From assembly GCF_001424225.1 (NCBI RefSeq), contig NZ_LMOR01000004.1:1123522-1187521 (forward strand): 64,000 bases of DNA. The letters run 5' to 3'. The notes beneath the pieces are model-generated. The model was not told the origin of the DNA, searched no databases, and saw only the letters and a program-made list of their open reading frames with translations. Positions 35,096-43,036 of the stretch are shown here, one piece after another. Both the position numbers and the translations under genes were made by a program. The stretch is from Microbacterium sp. Leaf151 (GTDB lineage: Bacteria > Actinomycetota > Actinomycetes > Actinomycetales > Microbacteriaceae). Positions within the stretch are counted from its first letter, which is position 1. Each line of letters starts with the position of its first letter.

Positions 35096-36486
35096 CCCGC
35101 CGTCAGATCCATCTCGCCGCCCACTTCCCCGGGGTCAACAACACGACCGTCTGGACCGACCCGGCCGCGGGCAGCCAGATCGACTTCGCCTCCTTCGAGC
35201 ACTTCGCCCGCACCGCCGAGCGCGGCTTCTTCGACTACCTGTTCCTTGCCGAGGGCCTGCGGCTGCGCGAACACCGCGGTCAGCTGCACGACCTCGACGT
35301 CGCCGGGCGTCCGAACACCCTCGCGATCCTCACCGCGCTGGCCGCCGTGACCGAGCACATCGGGCTGGTCGGCACCCTCAACACCACCTTCAACGAGCCG
35401 TACGAGCTCGCCCGCCAGCTCGGCACCCTCGACCTGCTCTCGAACGGCCGCGCCGGGTGGAACGCCGTGACCAGCTCCGACGCGTTCCACGGCGCGAACT
35501 TCCGCCGCGGCGGATACCTCGACCACGCCGATCGGTACGTGCGGGCCTCCGAGTTCGCCGAGCTCTCGAAAGCGCTGTGGTCGTCGTGGCGCGACGACGC
35601 GATCGTGGCGGATGCCGAGACCGGGGCATTTCTTCGCGACGACGCCATCGCGCGGGTACGGCACGAGTCCCGTCTGTTCGACGTCGACGCGGTGTTCGAC
35701 GTCCCCCGCTCCCCGCAGGGACGTCCGGTGATCGTGCAGGCCGGCGACTCCGCCGACGGCCGCGACTTCGCCACCGCCCACGCCGACGTGATCTTCTCGC
35801 TGCACACCGCGTTCGACGACGCGCAGCAGTTCTACCGCGACGTGAAGGGACGCCTCGCCGCCCACGGCCGCCACGAGGACTCGCTGAAGATCCTGCCCGC
35901 GGCGACCTTCGTGCTCGGCGACACCGCAGCCGAGGCCCGCGAGCACTCGCGCGAGATCGCCCTCGCCCAGGTGCGGCCGCAGACCGCGATCACCTATCTC
36001 GAGCAGATCTGGAACCGCGACCTCAGCGGGTACGACGCCGACGGCCCCCTGCCCGACGTCGAACCCGACACGGGCGTCGAGACCGCGCAGGGCTTCGCCG
36101 GCCGGCACGCGGCGATCCGCGCCCGGGTGGGTCAGTTGCGTGCACAGGCGACGGCCGAGAACCTCAGTATCCGCGAGCTGGTGATCCGCCTGACGGCGAA
36201 CCACACCTTCGTCGGGACGCCCGAGCACGTGGCATCCGAGATCGACCGCTACGTGCAGGAGCGCGCGACCGACGGCTTCACCGTCGTCGGACACGTCACC
36301 CCGCACGGCCTCGACGAGTTCGCCGAGAGGGTCGTGCCGCTGCTGCAGGAGCGCGGGTCGTACCGCCGCTCCTACGACGAGGGGGCGACGCTGCACGATC
36401 TGCTGGGGCTGCCACCGGTGGCCGCGGCCGCGTCCGCCCCCGGATCGGTCGGCGCGCTCGACACCGCGTCGGCCGCCGCGCGATGA
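35092..36486 (+). CDS. NtaA/SnaA/DmoA family FMN-dependent monooxygenase
   Basis: A 464-residue protein of the nitrilotriacetate/dimethyl-sulfide monooxygenase branch. Diagnostic features are HFPGVNNTTVWTDP (about 11-24), GFFDYLFLAEGLRLREH (about 45-61), GTLDLLSNGRAGWNAVTSS (about 110-128) and the IVQAGDS motif. These enzymes use FMNH2 and O2 to cleave C-N or C-S bonds. B. subtilis CmoJ (YtnJ) of S-alkylcysteine salvage belongs here. It overlaps both neighbours by four bases, forming a three-gene operon. Family is firm; the substrate is inferred. Confidence 0.85.
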   Translation: MTRRQIHLAAHFPGVNNTTVWTDPAAGSQIDFASFEHFARTAERGFFDYLFLAEGLRLREHRGQLHDLDVAGRPNTLAILTALAAVTEHIGLVGTLNTTFNEPYELARQLGTLDLLSNGRAGWNAVTSSDAFHGANFRRGGYLDHADRYVRASEFAELSKALWSSWRDDAIVADAETGAFLRDDAIARVRHESRLFDVDAVFDVPRSPQGRPVIVQAGDSADGRDFATAHADVIFSLHTAFDDAQQFYRDVKGRLAAHGRHEDSLKILPAATFVLGDTAAEAREHSREIALAQVRPQTAITYLEQIWNRDLSGYDADGPLPDVEPDTGVETAQGFAGRHAAIRARVGQLRAQATAENLSIRELVIRLTANHTFVGTPEHVASEIDRYVQERATDGFTVVGHVTPHGLDEFAERVVPLLQERGSYRRSYDEGATLHDLLGLPPVAAAASAPGSVGALDTASAAAR

Positions 36487-38387
36487 GCGATCGGGCGGCG
36501 CGGCTCGTCATCGTCGGAGCGGGGCCTCGCGCGGTGATGCTCGTCGAGCGGTTGCTCGCCCGGCGCACGAAAGCCGCGACTCCGGCCCTGCACGTCACCC
36601 TCGTCGACCCCCATCCGCCCGGCGCGGGCCGTATCTGGCGACGAGAGCAGTCGCCCCTGCTCAAGCTCAACTCGATGGCGCGCGACGTCACGGTGTTCAC
36701 CGATGAGTCGTGCACGATCGCGGGTCCGGTGCGTTCGGGACCGTCGCTCATCGAGTGGGCCGAGCGCGTGCGCGCGGGCTCGCTGCCCGACGTCGACATC
36801 GCCGATCCCGACCTCGCATCCGAGCTGCAGGCGCTCCGCGGCGACAGCTTCCCCACGCGCCGGCTGCAGAGCGAATACCTCGACTGGTTCTGGCGCCGCA
36901 CGGTCGCCATCGCGCCGCCCGGCGTCGAGGTGCGGTGGCACCGCGGGGCCGTGCAGTGGGTCGACGACACGGTCGACGGCTACGAGGTGGCCTTGGCCGA
37001 CGGCATCCGTCTGCCGGCCGACATCGTCGTGTACGCCCTCGGCCACAACGGACGCGAGCCCGACGGCGAGACCCGCGACCTGCTCGTCGCGGCCTCCGGG
37101 GCCGGGCTGACGTACGTGCCGCCGTCGTTCACCGCCGATGCCGACCTCTCCGAGCTCGGCCCCGGCGACGACGTCATCGTGCGCGGAATGGGACTCGCCG
37201 CGGTGGATGCCGTCGTGCTGCTCACCGAGGGGCGTGGCGGCCGCTTCGTCCGCACCGGGGAGGGCGCCCTGCGCTATGAGCCGTCGGGACGGGAACCGCG
37301 TCTGCACCTCGGTTCGCGCCGCGGGGTGCCCTACCGCTCGAAGGTGTCGTCCCAGGTGCAGGGCGAGCCTCCGACGCGCGAGGTGCTGACCCCGGCCGCC
37401 GTCGCCGCCCTGCTCGCTCGGCCGGGCACGATCGATTTCCTCGACGACGTGTGGCCGCTCGTCGCGCGGGAGCTCGTGTGGGGGCACTACCGCGAGCTGT
37501 TCACCGGCCACCCCGAGCGGGTGACGACGACGTGGGGTGATTTCCGCAGGACCTTGCGCGAGGTCGACGGGAACACCGCCGCCCTCCGCCGCGCGGTCGC
37601 CGCCGTCGTGCCCGACCCGCTCGATCGCTTCGACGTGCCCGCGCTCGACGTGCCACTCGGCGACGAGGCGTTCGTCGACGCCGCCGACGTGCACCGGCGC
37701 GTCCGCCGCCACATCGCCGACGACCTGCATCTGCGCACGACGCAGGAACACAGCACCACGCAGGCGGTGTTCCTGACGATCCTGCTGTCGTTCCTGGCCC
37801 TCGCCGACATCCCCACCGAGCGATGGAGCGCCAGATCTCGGGCTGTCGACCTGCCCGTGACCTGGCACACGTTCTTCAGCTACGTCGCTTCCGGGCCGCC
37901 CGCCCACCGTCTCGAAGAGATCGCCGCCCTGGCCGACGCCAGCGTTGTGCGCTTCCTCGGACCCGATGTGGCCGTGCGCATCGCGGGCGGCCGTTTCACG
38001 GCATCCTCTCCCCGCGGTCCCGGAGAAGTGGTGACCACCAGCCTCGTCGACGCCTGGCTCCCCGGCAGCGGGGCCGCCGCGAGCGAGAATCCGGCGTTGC
38101 GCGAGCTCGCCACCCGCCACGGCCGCGAGGTGCACGTCAGCGACGCGACGTTCACCGGCTCACTCGGGCGCATCGACGTCGACGCCGACGGCCGGGTCAT
38201 CGCGCGCGACGGCTCGGTCCACGCGACGCTGTTCGCCCTCGGTCCCTTCACGTCGGGCATGGAGGCCGGGGCGTTCACGCGGCCCCGGTCGAACGCCCTG
38301 TCGCTGCGTCAGACCGACCGCGTGGCCGGGGCGGTGGCGGACGCGGTGGCGGCGGTGCGCGCTCCCGCCGGCGCCCCCTCTCGTTGA
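36483..38387 (+). CDS. Large FAD/NAD(P)-binding protein
   Basis: A 634-residue protein of the FAD_NAD(P)-binding family (PF13454). VIVGAGPRAVMLVERLL (9-25) is the FAD motif; GAGRIWRREQSPLLKLNSMA (about 46-65) is typical; VRGMGLAAVDAVVLL (about 236-250) is a second Rossmann-like motif. The C-terminal 200 residues are helical and unassigned. It may reduce flavin for the two monooxygenases or hydroxylate a substrate itself; neither is shown. ATG 36483 overlaps the previous gene. The TGA stop (38385-38387) lies inside the left arm of a family-A palindrome. Confidence 0.75.
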   Translation: MSDRAARLVIVGAGPRAVMLVERLLARRTKAATPALHVTLVDPHPPGAGRIWRREQSPLLKLNSMARDVTVFTDESCTIAGPVRSGPSLIEWAERVRAGSLPDVDIADPDLASELQALRGDSFPTRRLQSEYLDWFWRRTVAIAPPGVEVRWHRGAVQWVDDTVDGYEVALADGIRLPADIVVYALGHNGREPDGETRDLLVAASGAGLTYVPPSFTADADLSELGPGDDVIVRGMGLAAVDAVVLLTEGRGGRFVRTGEGALRYEPSGREPRLHLGSRRGVPYRSKVSSQVQGEPPTREVLTPAAVAALLARPGTIDFLDDVWPLVARELVWGHYRELFTGHPERVTTTWGDFRRTLREVDGNTAALRRAVAAVVPDPLDRFDVPALDVPLGDEAFVDAADVHRRVRRHIADDLHLRTTQEHSTTQAVFLTILLSFLALADIPTERWSARSRAVDLPVTWHTFFSYVASGPPAHRLEEIAALADASVVRFLGPDVAVRIAGGRFTASSPRGPGEVVTTSLVDAWLPGSGAAASENPALRELATRHGREVHVSDATFTGSLGRIDVDADGRVIARDGSVHATLFALGPFTSGMEAGAFTRPRSNALSLRQTDRVAGAVADAVAAVRAPAGAPSR

Positions 38388-38445
38388 GTGTCCACGACAC
38401 ACCGCGTCCTGGGTAGGCGGCGCGGCGTGTCGTGGACGCTCAACG
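38382..38445. repeat. Family A palindrome, copy A4, carrying both stop codons
   Basis: Left arm 38382-38406 (CGTTGAGTGTCCACGACAC...) and right arm 38421-38445 (...GTGTCGTGGACGCTCAACG) pair over 25 bases. The TGA in the left arm ends the plus-strand FAD protein; the TCA in the right arm is the TGA of the minus-strand marR gene. It is likely a shared terminator. Confidence 0.9.
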
Positions 38446-38964
38446 CTGGGGGGCGCGAGGAGGGTGCGGCGCGGGCGTCTCGCGCAGTCGCGCGTTCGCG
38501 GCGGCCGCAGCGTCGGTCATGCGATCGAGGAAAACCCGGATGATGCGCAGCTCCTCGGCCGTGGTCTCCCGTGTGGCCGCGGCCACCTCGGCACCCGCGA
38601 ATCCGAGGAACCGTTCCATCCCCTCCAGCGCCGTCGCGGTCGGGTGCAGGGTGACCCGTCGACGGTCAGCGTCATCGCGACGACGGGTGACGTGCCCGGC
38701 GCGCTCGAGGCGGTCGATCAGCACCGACACCGCCCCTGACGTCATCCCGATCTGACGCGCGAGCTGTGCGGGCGCCACCGGCTCCCCCGACTGCACAGCC
38801 CAGACGATCTGCCCGAGCGCCTCGGCATCCGACGCCGGCAGGCCCATCCACGTCGAGAGGTGCCGGTTGAGCTCATCGGATGCCATCGTCCAGTCGCGCA
38901 GGCGGTGCATGACCGCGACCTCGAGGTCGGACCAGGTCATCGAGAGCGAATTCAACGCGGCCAT
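38440..38964 (-). CDS. MarR family transcriptional regulator
   Basis: A 174-residue winged-helix regulator: QLARQIGMTSGAVSVLIDRLERAGHVTRR (recognition helix and wing, about 72-100) and DDADRRRVTLHPT. It probably represses itself and the divergent FAD monooxygenase. ATG 38964 lies six bases after a TAAAGT -10 box within a palindromic operator, indicating a leaderless transcript. The ligand may be a phenolic or antibiotic-like compound, as is common for MarR proteins; this is not shown. Confidence 0.85.
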   Translation of the reverse strand: MAALNSLSMTWSDLEVAVMHRLRDWTMASDELNRHLSTWMGLPASDAEALGQIVWAVQSGEPVAPAQLARQIGMTSGAVSVLIDRLERAGHVTRRRDDADRRRVTLHPTATALEGMERFLGFAGAEVAAATRETTAEELRIIRVFLDRMTDAAAAANARLRETPAPHPPRAPQR

Positions 38965-38971
38965 GCAAAGA

Positions 38972-39001
38972 CTTTACAGTCAAGTGACTTTACTGTAAAG
39001 C
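38972..39001. promoter_or_regulatory. Palindromic operator with overlapping divergent promoters
   Basis: CTTTACAGT (38972-38980) and ACTGTAAAG (38992-39000) are perfect inverted arms, with an inner AGTCA/TGACT pair. Each strand reads TTTACA, 17 bases, TAAAG(T/C), i.e. a -35/-10 pair in both directions on the same 30 bases. It is a MarR binding candidate. Confidence 0.75.
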
Positions 39002-39028
39002 TATCCGTATCTATCACGAGGAGTCGTC

Positions 39029-40243
39029 ATGACCGCACCGCACGCCCTCATCACCGGCGCCAGCATCGCCGGACTCTCCGCCGCCTGGTGGCTGCGACGG
39101 ATCGGGTGGGACGTCACCGTCGTCGAGAGATCGCCCGCCTTCCGCGACGGCGGGCAGAACGTCGACGTGCGCGGCATCGCCCGCGAGGTGCTCGATCGCA
39201 TGGCCCTGACCGATGCGATCCGCGCCAAGAACACCACCGAGACCGGCACGGTCATCGTCGACGCGCACGACAAGGTCATCGCCGAGCTCCCCTCCGACGG
39301 ACCCGATGGGGCGACGGCCGAGCTCGAGGTGCTCCGCGGCGATTTCGCGCGCGCGATCCTCGAATCCCTCCCCGCGGGCGTCCGCTTCGTCTACGGCGAG
39401 GCCGTGGCGGAGGTCGACGAGTCGCGCGAAGACCGCGTCTCGATCGTCACCGAGGGCGGCGAGCGCCTCGACGCCGCCCTGCTGGTCGTGGCCGAAGGCG
39501 TGCGCTCGCGCACGCGCGACCTGCTCTTCGCCGCGTCGGAGGTCGATGCCGACCCTCTCGGCATCACCATGGCCTTCGGCACCATCCCACGCACCGCCGA
39601 CGACGACGACCGCTGGCGCTGGTACAACGCGGTCGGCGGGCGCCAGGTGCACCTGCGCCCGGACCCCTACGGCACGACCCGCGCGATCCTGTCGTACGCG
39701 GGTGACGACGGCCTCGCCGAGCGCGACCGCGACGACGCCCTGCGCGTCCTGCGCGAGCGCTACGCCGACGCGGGGTGGCAGGCCCCGCGCGTGCTCGACG
39801 GCTTCGAGTCGTCCGACGACGTGTACATCGACGAGCTCACGCAGATCCGGATGCCGGGATGGCACCGTGGCCGCGTGTGCGTGATCGGCGACGCGGCGTG
39901 GTGCGTGACCCCGATGGGCGGGGGTGGCTCATCGCTCGCGCTGACCGGCGGATATGTGCTCGCGGCCTTTCTGTCGCAGATCGACGGACCCCTCGACCGC
40001 GACCGCCTCGACGAAGCGCTCACATCGTTCGACGGGTGGATGCGTCCCCTGGTCGATCAGATCCAGGGCATCCCCCGCGGGATGCTGCGACTGGCGTACC
40101 CGCACACCCGGCTCGGCCTGGCCGCGCGCGGTGTGCTCATGAAGGCCATGACCGCGCCGCCGCTCTCGCACCTGGCAGCGCGATTCGGCCAGGTCGCGGA
40201 CACCGATCAGAAACTGCCGACGCTCCGCGAGAGGGCGGCCTGA
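39029..40243 (+). CDS. FAD-dependent aromatic/antibiotic monooxygenase (TetX-like)
   Basis: A 404-residue class A flavin monooxygenase: GASIAGLSAAWWLRRIGWDV (about 9-28, shown in part), LLVVAEGVRSRTRDLL (about 151-166) and VIGDAAWCVTPMGGGGSSLAL (about 289-309). The group hydroxylates phenols, antibiotics such as tetracycline or rifampicin, or quinones. ATG 39029 has a GAGGAGT site. Divergent from marR with a shared promoter/operator, it is probably induced by its substrate. The substrate is not evident. Confidence 0.82.
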   Translation: MTAPHALITGASIAGLSAAWWLRRIGWDVTVVERSPAFRDGGQNVDVRGIAREVLDRMALTDAIRAKNTTETGTVIVDAHDKVIAELPSDGPDGATAELEVLRGDFARAILESLPAGVRFVYGEAVAEVDESREDRVSIVTEGGERLDAALLVVAEGVRSRTRDLLFAASEVDADPLGITMAFGTIPRTADDDDRWRWYNAVGGRQVHLRPDPYGTTRAILSYAGDDGLAERDRDDALRVLRERYADAGWQAPRVLDGFESSDDVYIDELTQIRMPGWHRGRVCVIGDAAWCVTPMGGGGSSLALTGGYVLAAFLSQIDGPLDRDRLDEALTSFDGWMRPLVDQIQGIPRGMLRLAYPHTRLGLAARGVLMKAMTAPPLSHLAARFGQVADTDQKLPTLRERAA

Positions 40244-40321
40244 CACCGACCACGAACGCTGGTGACGCGGGATCCAAACCTGTCGGCATCCGGCCATCTC
40301 CCGAAACACTCGACGGGTCGA

Positions 40322-40333
40322 GCCCGGTCGGGC
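40322..40333 (-). terminator. Short hairpin after apt
   Basis: GCCCG-GT-CGGGC directly follows the apt stop. An adjacent CTCGAC-GG-GTCGAG (40309-40322) could extend the structure between these convergent genes. Confidence 0.35.
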
Positions 40334-40334
40334 G

Positions 40335-40859
40335 TCAGACGTGGAAGACCGCGTGCACGTCGCCGCCGAGCGCCGCGCGACCGCCGAGGGCGTCGATCTC
40401 GAGCAGCGTCGCGATGCCGACGACCTCGCTCCCGACGGCCCGCAGCAGGTCGCGTCCGGCGCGGAGGGTTCCGCCGGTGGCGAGCACGTCGTCGAGCAGC
40501 AGCACCCGGGCGCCCGCGGCGTTGTCGTCGTGCATCTCGATCTGCGCCGAGCCGTACTCGAGGTCGTACGACATCGACGCCGCCGGGCGCGGCAGCTTTC
40601 CGGCCTTGCGGATCGGCATGAGGCCCACGTTCGCGACGACGGCTGCGGCCCCCGCCAGCAGGAACCCGCGCGCCTCGACGCCCGCGACGGCGTCGATGCG
40701 GCCGGCGAAGGGTTCCACGAGCGCCTCGACGACGGTGCGCAGGGCAGCGGCATCCGTCAGCAGCGGCGTGATGTCGCGGAACATGATGCCCGGCTTCGGG
40801 TAGTCGGGGATGCTCGTGATGAGCGATTCAGCGCGGGCGAGGGCAGAGGCGTCGGGCAC
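40335..40859 (-). CDS. apt: Adenine phosphoribosyltransferase
   Basis: A 174-residue type I phosphoribosyltransferase. It has the PRPP-binding motif VLLLDDVLATGGTL (about 119-132), the adenine-site AGVEARGFLLAG (about 59-70) and YPKPGIMFRDITPLL (about 19-33). It converts adenine and PRPP to AMP. GTG 40859 is six bases after TAGGCT, suggesting a leaderless start. It stands alone, convergent with the FAD monooxygenase gene; it is salvage rather than part of the catabolic cluster. Confidence 0.9.
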   Translation of the reverse strand: MPDASALARAESLITSIPDYPKPGIMFRDITPLLTDAAALRTVVEALVEPFAGRIDAVAGVEARGFLLAGAAAVVANVGLMPIRKAGKLPRPAASMSYDLEYGSAQIEMHDDNAAGARVLLLDDVLATGGTLRAGRDLLRAVGSEVVGIATLLEIDALGGRAALGGDVHAVFHV

Positions 40860-40865
40860 CGCCCC

Positions 40866-40871
40866 AGCCTA
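40866..40871 (-). promoter_or_regulatory. -10 box (TAGGCT) of apt
   Basis: TAGGCT on the minus strand ends six bases before the GTG start of apt. Confidence 0.5.
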
Positions 40872-40898
40872 ATCGCGCGGTCCGTCCCCCTCCCCCTT

Positions 40899-40958
40899 GT
40901 TGAGTGTCCAAGACACGCCGCGTTCCCCCCGCCGCGTGCGGCGTGTTCTGGACACTCA
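40899..40958. repeat. Family A palindrome, copy A5
   Basis: Left GTTGAGTGTCCAAGACACG... (40899-40922) and right ...GTGTTCTGGACACTCA (40938-40958). First of three copies in the 459-base divergent gap between apt and the GH13 gene; nothing else but the two promoters is visible there. Confidence 0.9.
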
Positions 40959-41007
40959 CACACCCGGCGCTCAGCGCCGCGCATCCGCCACTCCGCGCCA
41001 CACCCCC

Positions 41008-41068
41008 GTTGAGTGTCCAAGACACGCCGCACACGGACCCGGGAGGCGGCGTGTTCTGGACACTCAAC
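41008..41068. repeat. Family A palindrome, copy A6
   Basis: Left arm 41008-41030 and right arm 41046-41068, 23 bases each, ending in GTTGAG and CTCAAC. Arms are identical to A5 and A7 in their cores; loops differ. Confidence 0.9.
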
Positions 41069-41191
41069 GCCAAGGGCCGCGCGCCGGGCACCAGGGCGGG
41101 GCGCCGGGCGCCGGGGCACCGGGCGGGGCGAACGCGGCGTGCCGAGCGCCGCCCGCACGACGCCCACCCCCGCCGTCCGCGTGACACCCCC

Positions 41192-41251
41192 GTTGAGTGT
41201 CCAAGACACGCCGCGTACCGCTCGACGACTGCGGCGTGTTCTGGACACTCA
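41192..41251. repeat. Family A palindrome, copy A7
   Basis: Left arm from 41192 and right arm 41231-41251. It ends 30 bases before the -35 element of the GH13 gene. Confidence 0.9.
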
Positions 41252-41291
41252 CCGAGGAAGGGCCCGCGGAGGTGACCAGGATTGACGCGAC

Positions 41292-41305
41292 TGCAAGCGC
41301 TTGCA
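41292..41305. promoter_or_regulatory. LacI-type operator of the GH13 gene
   Basis: TGCAAGCGCTTGCA is a perfect 14-base palindrome with a central CG, as in LacI-family operators. It sits between a TTGACG -35 (41282-41287) and the -10, so binding would block the promoter. The LacI gene lies downstream of the GH13 gene. Confidence 0.75.
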
Positions 41306-41306
41306 C

Positions 41307-41312
41307 TATCGT
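41307..41312 (+). promoter_or_regulatory. -10 box (TATCGT) of the GH13 gene
   Basis: TATCGT ends six bases before ATG 41319; no ribosome site precedes the ATG. Spacing to TTGACG is 19 bases, slightly long. Confidence 0.45.
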
Positions 41313-41318
41313 GGCCGC

Positions 41319-42998
41319 ATGACTTTCACGCAGGAAGATGCGCGCGCCGATCTCGCCTCCGCACCCGGATCTGAGTGGTGGCGGACCGCCGTCATCTACC
41401 AGATCTATCCCCGGTCGTTCGCCGATGCGTCGGGCAACGGCCTCGGCGACCTGCCCGGCGTCACCGCGCACCTCGACGACCTGCAGACGCTGGGGGTGGA
41501 TGCCATCTGGCTGAGCCCCTTCCAGACGTCTCCGCAGAAAGACGCGGGCTACGACGTCGCCGACTACCGCGACGTCGACCCGATCTTCGGCACCCTGGCC
41601 GACTTCGACGACATGCTCGCGGGTGCGCACGAGCGCGGCATCCGGGTCATCGTCGACCTCGTCCCGAACCACTCCAGTGATCAGCACGTGTGGTTCCAAG
41701 AGGCCCTGAAGGCGGCTCCGGGCAGCCCCGAGCGCGCGCGCTACATCTTCCGCGAGGGCAAGGGCGAGAACGGCGAGCTGCCCCCCAACAACTGGGAGAG
41801 CGTCTTCGGCGGCGGCATGTGGAAGCGCGTGACCGAGGCCGACGGCACGCCCGGGCAGTGGTACCTGCACATCTTCGACGAGACCCAGCCCGACTTCGAC
41901 TGGACCAACGAAGAGGTGCGCGCGGAGTTCCGCGACATCCTGCGCTTCTGGCTCGACCGCGGGGTCGACGGGTTCCGCGTCGACGTGGCGCACGGTCTCA
42001 TCAAGGCCGAGGGCCTGCCCGACTTCACGCCCGACCCCGACGGCGGCTCCATGGGCGGCGACGCCGAGGAGGTTCCGTACTGGGGCCAGCCGGGCGTGCA
42101 CGACGTGTGGCGCGAGTGGCACGAGGTGCTCGCCGCGTACGACGGCGACCGCGCGCTCTGCGCCGAGGCGTGGCTCCCCACCGTCGAGCAGACCGCACTG
42201 TGGGTGCGCCCCGACGAGATGCACCAGGCGTTCAACTTCCACTACCTCGAGACGGAATGGGATGCCGCGGCCCTGCGCGCCGTGATCACCGAGTCGCTCG
42301 AGGAGTACGGCGCCGTGGGCGCCCCGAGCACCTGGGTGCTGTCGAACCACGACGTCGTGCGCCACGCCTCGCGTCTCGCGCTGACGGCGGAGAATCCTCA
42401 GGGTGCCGGTATCGGCCCGAAGTCCCCCGGCCAGCCCGACCCGGTGAAGGGGCTGCACCGCGCTCGAGCGGCCACCTCCCTGATGCTCGCCCTCCCGGGA
42501 TCGTCGTACCTCTATCAGGGCGAGGAGCTGGGCCTGCCCGAGGTCATCGACCTGCCCGACGACGCCCGTCAGGACCCCACGTGGTTCCGCACGAACGGCG
42601 AGCGCTACGGGCGCGACGGATGCCGCGTGCCGATCCCCTGGATCGCGGACGCCCCCGCCTACGGCTTCAACTCCACCGGCGAGTCGTGGCTGCCGCAGCC
42701 CGCCGAGTGGGCCGAGCTCGCGCACGACGTGCAGGTCGACGACCCCGCCTCGACGCTCACTCTCTACCGGTCTCTCCTCGCCGAGCGCCGCGTCCGCGAT
42801 CTCGGCGCCGGCCACATCGACTGGCTCGACGAGTACGGCGACGACGTGGTGGCCTTCCGCAACGGCTCGCTGCTGGTGGTGGCCAACCTCGGCGACCAGG
42901 CCGTCGAGTTGCCCGCGGGCGAGGTGCTCATCGCGAGTGGCCCCCTCGACGGCGACCGGTTGCCGACCGATACGACCGTCTGGATCGCCGCGGCCTGA
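41319..42998 (+). CDS. GH13 alpha-glucosidase (oligo-alpha-glucosidase)
   Basis: A 559-residue glycoside hydrolase of family 13. Conserved regions: DLVPNH (113-118), GFRVDVAH with nucleophile D222, acid/base E283 in CAEAW, and D345 in SNHDVVR. IYPRSFADASGNGLGDLPG (29-47) is typical of intracellular alpha-glucosidases and oligo-1,6-glucosidases. It has no signal peptide, so it acts in the cytoplasm on maltose, isomaltose or sucrose-type sugars. It is followed by its probable LacI regulator and preceded by a LacI operator. Confidence 0.9.
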   Translation: MTFTQEDARADLASAPGSEWWRTAVIYQIYPRSFADASGNGLGDLPGVTAHLDDLQTLGVDAIWLSPFQTSPQKDAGYDVADYRDVDPIFGTLADFDDMLAGAHERGIRVIVDLVPNHSSDQHVWFQEALKAAPGSPERARYIFREGKGENGELPPNNWESVFGGGMWKRVTEADGTPGQWYLHIFDETQPDFDWTNEEVRAEFRDILRFWLDRGVDGFRVDVAHGLIKAEGLPDFTPDPDGGSMGGDAEEVPYWGQPGVHDVWREWHEVLAAYDGDRALCAEAWLPTVEQTALWVRPDEMHQAFNFHYLETEWDAAALRAVITESLEEYGAVGAPSTWVLSNHDVVRHASRLALTAENPQGAGIGPKSPGQPDPVKGLHRARAATSLMLALPGSSYLYQGEELGLPEVIDLPDDARQDPTWFRTNGERYGRDGCRVPIPWIADAPAYGFNSTGESWLPQPAEWAELAHDVQVDDPASTLTLYRSLLAERRVRDLGAGHIDWLDEYGDDVVAFRNGSLLVVANLGDQAVELPAGEVLIASGPLDGDRLPTDTTVWIAAA

Positions 42999-43036
42999 GC
43001 CGCGGCATCCATCCGCTCCCCGGAGGACACGAGACC

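Noticed and set aside
40899..41251. CRISPR-like array in the apt/GH13 gap
   Set aside because: Only three units, each a palindrome of about 60 bp with uneven spacing (49 and 123 bases), and no cas genes. It is a palindromic repeat family.
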